DNA from: Cystobasidiopsis lactophilus
Lineage: Eukaryota > Basidiomycota > Agaricostilbomycetes > Agaricostilbales > Chionosphaeraceae
Assembly: GCA_001599975.1 (NCBI GenBank)
Contig: BCIO01000006.1
Span: 1,421,587-1,485,586, forward strand
Reading direction: 5' to 3'
Length of the DNA: 64,000 nt
Shown here: in pieces, positions 56,050-64,000 of the stretch
How positions within the stretch are numbered: the first letter of the stretch is position 1
Layout: each line of letters opens with the position of its first letter
Position numbers and translations under genes: made by a program
Notes under the pieces: generated by a model
What the model was told of the DNA's origin: nothing
What the model saw: only the letters and a program-made list of their open reading frames with translations
Databases searched by the model: none

Positions 56050-57811
56050 ATGATGTCCTCCCCGCCACTTGGTCCTGCTGCTGCTGCTCCTCCTCCTCCT
56101 AGTTCTGGTGCTCCCCGTCCGTACGCCAACAGGCTCGAAGAGTTCAGAGCGCTGCGCCGCTTGCTCTGGCGAAATCCCGAGGGTCTGAAGGCCATCTCTT
56201 GCCAAGAAGCCTACTCCAGCCCGTCACTTGGAAATGCTGAGTCCTACAACGAAGCGGGATCGCCTTTGATCGACTACTATAACATCGAAGGGCCAGAGTT
56301 TAAGGGCATCCGCGAAAGGGGCTTCTTGCCTAAGGCCCTGCTCCTTCGCCAAGAATATGCCCTTGCTCAGCAGTGGATTGCAGAAACAATCTCGGAGAAC
56401 AAAGAGGATGACAAGCTCAGCCGGATTTGCGTCACGGGAGATCCGGGCATCGGTGAGCCTGCCGCCTACTGGTTCTTTGATAGCTCCCGAACTCAAGCTG
56501 GATCCAGGCAAATCAACCTTTCTGCTAGTATGCCTGATTCAAAGACTGGCTACTGCTCTCCCGACATACCTCCAACTCGATGCGAATGAGTTTTTCGCCT
56601 TCGACGAACACGACGTGTCATTGCACCCCGCTGCGGACGCCAACGGCAACTTCTTTTCCGCCTGAAGCGTGGGCGCTTTCAGACTCGAACGAAGCTGTCA
56701 AACAGCCCTGTGCCGCTTTTTTGTCCCGAGCTCGCATCGTGGTACACTCGGCCAGCCCACAGTCCGAGCGGGTCAGTGCATGGCTCAAATACCACCGGGG
56801 CGAGCAATATTTTATGGCGCACTGCACGTGGCCTGAAGTATCGTTCTTGGGGTGGGTCCCTTGCTAACACTTTCAATGGTGTGCTGGCTGACTTTAGAAC
56901 TGCGAAGATCGAAGGTTGTGGCAGCGGATAGGCATCGTCTGCGCCATGCTTTTCAGCGTTACGCAAAAGATGCCCGAACGTGTTTGGAGCTAGCAAAAGA
57001 TGAAGCCCTTTTTACCAACAGAGACCAGGCTGTCCGACGCGCAGTAATGACAGCTGTCCGACTACCGGACGCCGCCGACTCCTCAAAACTCTTCCTGACA
57101 ATCCCCAATCCCAGCCGACTCTCTTGTACATTGTCTTTCATCAGCGACCATGTCATTGACCTCACTGCTGAAGTTCTGGTCTCGCACCGCTCTCGCCGAG
57201 CCAGGGCAATGATCGACACATTCTCCGGCCTGTCTGATATGAGATCAGCCACTGAACCTCTGTTCAAAGCCATCGTGCATCGCGAAGCCCAGCAGAGCGG
57301 ATCAATCACCCTCCTGGGCATGCACACCCTCGCAGCAAGCAAGCCAGCCAAGCGTGCCCGTCGAGAAGCCACCAGCCAAACGTGGGACATTGTCTACCAG
57401 GAGTTCTTTAGCTTCAAACAGCTGAAGACCCTGCTTTCACAAGTGGACACCGAACCCGTCTACTTCCGGCCTATGGCCAAGAACACGGCAGCATTTGACG
57501 CACTTTTATTCGTCAACACCGCGAGCGGCCGCCAGCTCTTTCTTCTCCGATACACGGTCGCGACCGAGCACGATATCAAAGAATCCGGGCTGAATGCCCT
57601 GCACTTTCATCTCACTCCCGAATGGTGTTTCGGGGCCGCCAAGTGGAAGTTCGTCTTTGTGTCGCCGCCGACCGACTTCTCGGCCTTTCCATGCCGCCAA
57701 AAGCTGGTCTCTCCAGCGATCCCAGAGCAGGGCGCCAAGTTTGCAGACCTCTTGGCCCCGGACTGGGAGATGCTCGAACAGGTGGCCGCTGACTATTCCA
57801 TTGAATCCTAG
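56050..57811 (+). CDS. Crinkler/RHS-like P-loop NTPase fused to a nuclease-like domain
   Basis: Pro/Ala-rich start MMSSPPLGPAAAAPPPPS, then a P-loop domain whose Walker A GDPGIGKSTFLLVCLIQRL is formed only after splicing an intron that cuts the first Gly-Lys junction (ATCG|GTGAGC...ATCCAG|GCAAATC). It continues PTYLQLDANEFFAFDEHDV and EAWALSDSNEAVKQPCAAF, then RARIVVHSASPQSERVSAW (Walker-B/sensor area), text I associate with Crinkler (CRN) and retrotransposon-hot-spot-like proteins. The C-terminal part has FDALLFVNTASGRQLFLLRY and VATEHDIKESGLNALHF, fitting a PD-(D/E)xK-type restriction-endonuclease fold. Four exons, ending DYSIES. Such proteins act in oomycetes as effectors; in free-living fungi their role is unclear. 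Confidence 0.6.
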
Positions 57812-57904
57812 CGCGTGAGACTCCTTTGTTATTGGTTTCGGGCCATGTTGATTCCGCTGAGGTGCTTAGACCATTACTCGCCTTGCGACTTTCCTTCACT
57901 TGGT

Positions 57905-58372
57905 CAAGGGTCCTCAAAGGCTCGAGCGCTCGCAAAGCCAGCTTGGAGCCTTCCCACTCGGTCCAACTGGATCTGCTTATTCACTGGCAACACGCCCTAC
58001 CTGGCCGCTCCGTGCCAGTATACGTACATCACCTGTCCGTTTTTCCCCCCTTTTCCCTTTTACCCTAAAACTGAACCTTTTCGCCGCAGACTTGTTCGTT
58101 TTCCTATTCTAGCATTCTAAAGGTGCATAGCTTGAAAGTGTGGTAGGGGGCACATCGCTCTGCCCTTCTTGATCCGCTCCGAGCTCTTCCTCATCCCTGT
58201 CGTGCTCTACTTCGTGCTCTACGTCGCCTCGCTCTTGGGCTTCAACGTGTCCAAGCATGTTCGAGCTCTTATTTCCCACAGGCGGCCGTGGGCGTGTCGC
58301 TATGGCTTTGGCCTCGGGCAAGGAGGCGAGCGAGGGATGCATGAGGGCAACGGATGGGACTAGAAGTCGAGG
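57905..58372 (+). pseudogene. chimeric pseudogene: piece of the WW-domain gene joined to a copy of the UNC50 3' half
   Basis: Bases about 57913-57950 match the WW gene at about 52088-52125 (AAAGGCTC(G/A)AGCGCTCGCA and onward, 36 of 38 by eye). From about 57960 to 58372 the sequence matches UNC50 at about 55495-55905, including exon text (GTCCAACTGG, TGGCAACACG), the intron before YNALPF, the last exon (TGGGCTTCAACGTGTC) and 3' UTR (TAGAAGTCGAGGA). Intron retention shows a DNA copy, not a retrocopy. It lacks the N-terminal exons and the UNC50 stop (TATAG became TATGG). Not expected to make a functional protein. Confidence 0.8.
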
Positions 58373-59675
58373 AGGAGGGAGGGAGAGACGGCTTCTAAGT
58401 GCTTGACCTTTGAGAAACAAACCATCAGCCATTTCAGCTTGGGACACTTAAGCAAGGAGGGCAAGGGCGATACCTCGAGAGTAGCAGTCGTCGAGCCGGG
58501 CCCGGCTTCGGACTTGGCGATTTCCCCAGCTCGGTGTCTATTTTCCCTCATAGCTCGTCTCAAATTCTGCGTGGGAAGGGCAAGGAGAGAGGGAACAAAC
58601 ATGGCTTCAACAGCGAACAACCTCAAATACTCGCTCGACAACCTCAAGCTCGCCGGCGTAACTTTTCACCCTCTCAGCTGCTGTTTTTCAAACAGAAAAG
58701 CAAGATCAACATACTTTTGGTGGAAGTCGACTCCCAAACAGTCTTGAATAGCTCATGAACCGTTTCCTTCGCTCTCCCCTCGAATCAGCCTGGCTTTCTG
58801 CCTAGAGCCACAGGGAGAGGACCATACATCTTTGAAGGATGGAGAGTCATTTGAAACGTCCTCGTCGTCGTCGGGGGAAGCGGGGCGTTTGGAAGTGGCC
58901 ATTGTTACTTGTTGTGATGCTGGAGGAAGCAGGACAAGAGGCGAGGTGGCGGCTGGCCTCGGGTGACGGGCTGTTGGAGGGGCACTCAGTGACTTTTTGA
59001 AGGTAACGTCGCGTCACAAGAGAGCTCAAGATAAGTGTAAAGGCGAGAAACGCGTCCGAAGGAGGGTTTTAATTTGCCACCGATGGCAGGAGAATTCTGT
59101 GAGCGACGGCCTTGAGGTCTGGCGGGCTTCAACCACATTCTGTGTCCAGTCTGCGCATCATACGGCGGGAGGAATTGATGACGAGGCGGCATCAGCTCTC
59201 CCCCCACCAGGCCGCAGCTTCAAGGCTCAAATCTCGTCTGCGAACTCATCTCTTGGTCCCGTCCCGCCGTGTGTGCCTTCTGACGCTTTTGCTGTTTCCT
59301 TCCTGATGCCTCTTGAACCAATTTTGAATTGCTCCGTCAGACCCGCCAGCTGCCATGGCTTCAAAATCGGTCAAATCGTCGGCTTTGGAGAGTTTGAGAC
59401 ACGCCTCCCTCCCTTCGTTTGCTTTCTGCCCGTGCTTTTGCTAAAAGATTGCCCGATGTGATGATGTAAAGCTTGCGTTTGGGCGGGGCTTGGCCGAAAC
59501 TCTGCGGACGGAGGGTTGGAATGGCCTCGATTGCCTTCAATGAAATTCCTGGCGTGGGAGCTGCCGGCCTATCGAGAAACGCCACACCCAAAGTTGGCGT
59601 CCTCTACGAAATGACAGAAGGTTCCCACTTCTCCTGCTATACCGAGCATGATAGCTTCCCTCTTGACCAACGACC
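58373..59675. other. gene-poor stretch, no gene assigned
   Basis: 1.3 kb with only short open frames. A small ORF at about 58602-58747 (MASTANNLKYSLDNLKLAG) has a plausible start context but no recognisable content; a second, minus-strand, at 58847-59029 is basic and repetitive. May include relics from the same rearrangement as the chimeric pseudogene. Confidence 0.4.
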
Positions 59676-60936
59676 ATGGCGGGACTCGCTCCAACGCATG
59701 AGCAGCTGAAGGAGATCGGCGCGCCCCTCATCGGCGCCTTCTGCGCCTGCATTGCTTTGGGAGCGGCCATTGCATCCTCGTTCTTCTACTTTGCCAGAGG
59801 CGGCGAGCGCCGGACCTGGCAGATCCTTGTCGCCCTGGTCGCGGTCGCCGACTTGATGGACACAAACTTCGTTTGCTCCTCCCTCTACTACCGTTTGGTG
59901 TCCTCGTTTGGCAACCCATTGGGTGTGCTTGCTGCCACCATTGCTATCCTGGAACTCTGTCTAATGAGATCATCTAACAACAGTGGAGCTCAGGCGTGCG
60001 TTTCCTTATGCCACTTCCCGAGTCTTTGCTCCAATGCTAACAGCCCGAGAAAACAGTCGATTGGAGGATTCAGGCTCATCTGCCTTTGCTCGCCATCCTC
60101 TCCTCTTGGGTCCAAGGCTTCTTCGCTTACCGGCTCTACATCCTCCTCCACCGGCAGCCTTACCTCCCGGGATTGATCTTAGTCTTTGGAGTGTGAGTTA
60201 TTCCTCTCTATGTTACTGGCAGAGGGCTTGTGATGAGACTGGGGGCGTGAGCAGTTTGAACTTTGTCTTCGCCATCGTCTTCACCGTCCGCAACCAGTCC
60301 CCCCGCATTTTCATTCACAACGTGCTAGACAAGCCCGACTATGCTTTTCAAATGGCAAACGTCTCTCCAGCCGTGGCCGACTGCCTGATCTTCGGGGGCT
60401 TGCTCTACACATTGCTCCGGACCCGACAGCAAACGGAGTTCGCCCGGACCAGGGAGATTCTGAAGCAGTCAGTTCCCCTGTCCTCTCAAGGTCTCGGGCT
60501 CCTACTCACAAGCGATCAAACAGTTATGTTATCCTCGCGTTCGAGACGAACTTGGTCACGATGGCAATTTGTGTGGCGACCGCTATTTTGTACGGCGTTA
60601 AGAAGCCTTGTGAGTGGCCAACTTCGCGTGCTTGTTGCCTCGCCCTAAAACCACTTGTAAGACTACGGCGCGCCGTTGACGTTCTTAAGCGGCAAGATGT
60701 ATCATCTGTCCCTCACCGCCGCGCTCAACAGCCGGTCGAAGCTCAACGACCCGTCTTTCGCCTCCAAGCGCTCCCACCCGACCTCCTTCACTTACTCCAT
60801 CTCTAAGCACACTGAAACAGACGTGGCGCACGAGCTGGTGACCGTGAGGAGCTTCGCGGTGGACGTCCAGCCGCAAGAGGTGATCAAGTCTGACCTTGAG
60901 AAGAGAGCGACCGGCCGAGATTTGGGGCTGGCTTGA
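59676..60936 (+). CDS. multi-pass membrane protein, DUF6534 type
   Basis: Complete seven-helix-type protein: MAGLAPTHEQLKEIGAPLIG, IGAFCACIALGAAIASSFFY, LVALVAVADLMDTNFVC, TVDWRIQAHLPLLAILSSW with VQGFFAYRLYILLHRQPY, SSLNFVFAIVFTVR, SPAVADCLIFGGLLYTLLR, FETNLVTMAICVATAILYG and the family end LSGKMYHLSLTAALNSRSKL. Six or seven exons; the cytosolic tail ends TGRDLGLA. Same family as 14672-16118 but only distantly similar. Function unknown; the layout suggests a receptor- or sensor-like role. Confidence 0.7.
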
Positions 60937-61401
60937 GAGACCTTTTGATTTGTAGAATGTATTCGAGCTTCACACTAATACCAAACACCGCTAGTAGACC
61001 GGCCTTCACTCAGAGCGGCACACTTTTCGCCACTGGCCACCACTGCCTGCTTCTCATGCCTTTAGCTACCTCATTATCGCTTCTTGGCTTTGCTCGAGTG
61101 ACTTTCTTTCCCGCTGTGATTCGCAAGAGGGCATCGAAGCTGGCTCTCGCGCGCAGCATCCGCTGCCTTGAGCTTCAACTTGAGTGCCTTCAATTGAGAG
61201 CACGACGCCTTGATAGAATGCGGTTTTCCCGTCTAGTCTCCGTTATCTTTGGAGGCTGCACAATCGGCGCAACATCACCCCACATCAAGACTACATAGCC
61301 CGGACTCAGGAAGATCCGTCCCAAGGGTTAAGCAGCCGGTGCGGGCGGGGAAGGCCTCTCTCAGCCACGCTTTGCTTGTTGCTCTTGCCATCGGCTCCAG
61401 C
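60937..61401. promoter_or_regulatory. upstream region of the flavin monooxygenase
   Basis: 465 bases between two same-strand genes. The monooxygenase frame is open upstream to 61249 but gives an unlikely leader; the ATG at 61402 fits the family start. Confidence 0.4.
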
Positions 61402-63264
61402 ATGACTTTCGACACCAATTACGATGCTGTCGTGGTGGGCGCCGGCTTTGGCGGCCTCTACATGCTCTACAAGTTGCACGTCCAGTTGGGAATGAAGGTT
61501 CTCTTGGTGGAGTCTGAAGATGGCATCGGTGGAACCTGGAGAACCGCCATGTATCCTGGCGCAATGAGCGACTCGGAAGGCCACACCTATCGGTTTTCTT
61601 TCGACCACGAATTCTTGCTGTCCAACACTTGGAGCAAGACCTATGTGTTCCAAAAGGATACGGCAACTTATCTGGACCAGTTTGTGAAGCGCTACGATAT
61701 TTTGAAGCACATGGAGTTTGGATGCCAAGTCAAGGCGGCGAAGTGGGAGTCGGGAGGGTGGACAGTCGACTCGACGCGGCTTCCACAGCTTCGAGCCCGC
61801 TACTTGGTCACAGCGCTTGGCATCTTATCGCGGCCTCTGTGGCCAGACTACCCGGATATCGACTCTTTCAAGGGCCAGCTCGTCCATACCGGGCGATACC
61901 CGGCAGACTTGGACCTGAAGGGCAAGCGCGTCGCTGTGATAGGGAACGGGTCGACTGGGGTGCAGCTCATCATGAGCATTGCAAAAGAGGTCGGACAGCT
62001 TGTCTGTTTTCAACGGAATCCCCAGTATTCGGTGCCCGCTGGGCTTCGAGACCTGACGCCAGAAGAGATTTCCAACTTTCATGCCACTTGGCCGCAGACG
62101 TGGGACACTGTGCGATCCCACACCTTTGGCCTCACCTTCCCAATTGGAACCGAATCGTATCATTCTGTATCTCCCGAAGAGGCCGAACGGCGGTTTGAAG
62201 AAGCCTACCAACTCGGCGGCGGATTCAGGTTCAGTAAGGCCAAACCTTTCTATCATACGGGCAGTGACTGACATTGAGAGAGGGAGCAGTGTTCATGCCG
62301 TTTTGTGATATTGCCACCGATGAAAAGGCCAACGAGGCGGCCTGCGCTTTCCTGCGAAAGAAGATCAAGGCCAAAGTGCTGGACCCCGAAAAGCGCCGCA
62401 AACTAACGCCTCTGGGACTGCATGCTCGAAGGCCCGTTTGCGATGAAAATTATTACGAGTGCTTCAATGCCGACAACGTCGACATTGTGCTGCTCCCAGA
62501 AACACCTATCGTCGAGTTCACGGCGACCGGAATCAAGACCACAGCGGCCAACTACGACTTTGACGTGATCATTTGTGCCACGGGCTTTCAGGCGATCGAT
62601 GGCAATTATAAAGTCGGTCCCACTTTGATGTGTCTTCCTGCCTTTTCCTCTTACTGACTTGTTGGAAATCTCAGCTGATCGAGTTGGTGACCTTTCTCCT
62701 GAACCCGCAATCTGATTATTCCTAACGTTTACGAGTAGCTTTACCGGGCGCGATGGCATCTCCTTGCCCGACAAATGGGGCGACCACCCCAAGGCCTACT
62801 TGGCCATCGGGACAGACCAGTTTCCAAACCTGTTCTGTATCAACGGTCCTTTATGCGGCGTTGTTAATCGTAAGTGGTTGGCTGACAAGCAACCGAGTTG
62901 AGCTAATGGAGCACCAAGAACCGCCGCTGATCGAAGCTGCGGGAGACGCAATTGGCAAGATCATCGAGCACGCAAACAAAAAAGACACTGTTGAAGTCAC
63001 TCAAGAGTCTTGCGAGCAGTGGGCAGACATTTGCACAACGATTGCTGACCAGCTCGTGTTCTCCAAAGTCAAGTGTTGGCATCGTGGCGACAACATTCCC
63101 GGTCGGAAGGGCGTCGCGATGGCTTTCTTTGGCGGTGAGCTGCAATTACTCAAGCATTTGATTCACTGCTCAAGTGGCGCTCAGGCCTGGCTGCCTATCG
63201 AGCAGCCGTCGATGACTGCATTGCCAACGACTTCAAGGGCTTCACTTTCAGTGCTGCAGCATAG
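61402..63264 (+). CDS. Baeyer-Villiger-type flavin monooxygenase
   Basis: Class B flavin monooxygenase (FAD, NADPH) that turns ketones into esters or lactones. MTFDTNYDAVVVGAGFGGLY (FAD GxGxxG), DGIGGTWRTAMYPGAMSD (GGTW), fingerprint region FKGQLVHTGRYPAD, second Rossmann VAVIGNGSTGVQLIMSIA, LVCFQRNPQYSVPAG, and after splicing at TTCA|GTAAGG to GCAG|TGTTC the family segment GGFRFMFMPFCDIATDE; then RRPVCDENYYECFNADNVD, DVIICATGFQAIDGNY, GISLPDKWGDHPKAYLAIGT, LFCINGP and NIPGRKGVAMAFFGG. Five exons; the stop at 63262-63264 follows FSAAA. In the fingerprint Tyr stands where BVMOs normally have Trp. Confidence 0.85.
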
Positions 63265-63449
63265 GGGCCGGCATCAATGGTATAAGGCGCTTGTAATTGT
63301 ACAAGGAGGTCAAGAAGGAGAGCATTTAGACCATCGGTCGTGAGCCGATGAAGGACATGATCAGCCCGCTCCGTAATAAAACCTTGGAAGCAGCGGCCGG
63401 CAGCGAAGCTCGGACGGTCGCCTGCTCCGCTTGTGCAAAGAAGAAGACG

Positions 63450-64000
63450 ATGCGTTGGAGCTTGCTGCCGTTGTCGTTGCAGCTGCTGCTTGCCTTGGCA
63501 GCTCCCGAAACCTCTGCCGCAACCGAGCTGGAGAATGCGTGTCCTGCGCCGTCCGTCTGGCCAGCGGCTTTCTTGGCTCCAACATGCTGCTACAACGATG
63601 AAAAACCAGACGAAGCAGAGTCGGCCAGCAAAAGCGTCCCCCCAACGCAGGTGCCTCCCAGCACGCCGACACCGGCGCCTTCTCTTTCGGGCGCAGCATC
63701 AACGGACAGCTCCCTTCTTAACACGCCCTTCCTTTCATTTTCAGAGTGGCGAGAGCGGCAAGAAAAGGTCCTGTCGCAGCTGCAGCACTCGCTCAGAGCG
63801 GCGGCTCCTGCAACGACTGCATCCGTAGAAGTGGGAAGCCCGGCGGGCAGCGCCGCCAACCCTGTTGACACTACGCTCGGAGGGCTTTCAGACGACGAGC
63901 AAGCTCTGTTTAACGCCTCGCACGCCGCCTTGGGCCCGACCATCCATTACATTCAGCCTCTTCCTTTCTCCGGCTCTGGCAGCCCAGACGACCCCCTGCT
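63450..64000 (+). CDS. SUN-domain (SLP1-like) membrane protein, 5' part
   Basis: Open frame to the window edge. Signal peptide MRWSLLPLSLQLLLALAA, then a Cys-containing lumenal stretch (CPAPSVWPAAFLAPTCC), a Pro/Thr-rich linker, PFLSFSEWRERQEKVLSQL, which corresponds to the conserved 'FLSFEEWrE' segment of fungal SLP1/Osteopotentia SUN proteins, and more Ser/Ala-rich linker. The SUN domain itself would lie beyond base 64000. Expected in the ER/nuclear envelope. Confidence 0.65.
   Translation, partial: MRWSLLPLSLQLLLALAAPETSAATELENACPAPSVWPAAFLAPTCCYNDEKPDEAESASKSVPPTQVPPSTPTPAPSLSGAASTDSSLLNTPFLSFSEWRERQEKVLSQLQHSLRAAAPATTASVEVGSPAGSAANPVDTTLGGLSDDEQALFNASHAALGPTIHYIQPLPFSGSGSPDDPL

Noticed and set aside
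57905-58372. Retrocopy of UNC50
   Set aside because: The intron before the YNALPF exon is retained.
1-64000. tRNA genes, rRNA, transposons or virus-derived elements
   Set aside because: No T-loop/anticodon arrangement, reverse transcriptase, integrase, transposase, terminal repeats or capsid-like reading was recognised by eye; short elements could still be missed.

Overview
The window looks like nuclear DNA of a filamentous basidiomycete fungus. Nearly every gene is split by short GT-AG introns of about 45-80 nt, genes are dense on both strands, and several families are basidiomycete-flavoured: multi-pass proteins of the DUF6534 type, a RING membrane E3 ligase, a tyrosine-kinase-like kinase with an MLKL-like N-terminus and a Crinkler/RHS-like NTPase. 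An agaricomycete is my best guess, but I cannot name the species. All calls come from reading frames, splice signals and remembered family motifs; no search was run.

Left part (1-25 kb), mostly conserved housekeeping genes: a RING E3 ligase cut by the left edge; an unrecognised seven-exon gene; a TGL3/4/5-type patatin lipase; GET4; an F-box-like protein; ORC1 with BAH and AAA+ domains; a DUF6534-type membrane protein; a short-chain dehydrogenase; an HSPA12-like Hsp70 that starts with a dual-acylation signal (MGCQSSK); a Ser/Thr-rich single-pass membrane protein; and an MLKL-like kinase.

Middle (25.1-42.3 kb), an accessory block: eight same-strand genes (A-H) of one family that I do not recognise. 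They share an early D/W-Y-h-E-x-F-P motif, a basic SKRLRG...KR segment that closes exon 1, a block R(S/T)xLxxDQLxxLxxLLxL, a coiled-coil middle and a C-terminal I(L/V)(D/Q)LVILW(K) helix. A zinc alcohol dehydrogenase (opposite strand) and two tandem berberine-bridge FAD oxidases are embedded in it. This array is the best candidate for an undescribed system; its function is unknown.

Right part (42.6-64 kb): NHP2, a sugar transporter, a helical-repeat protein, an EthD-like protein, a long disordered WW-domain protein, UNC50/GMH1, the Crinkler/RHS-like protein, a chimeric pseudogene built from pieces of the WW gene and UNC50, a second DUF6534-type protein, a Baeyer-Villiger-type flavin monooxygenase, and the 5' part of a SUN-domain (SLP1-like) gene cut by the right edge. 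I saw no rRNA, tRNA, CRISPR array or recognisable transposon.
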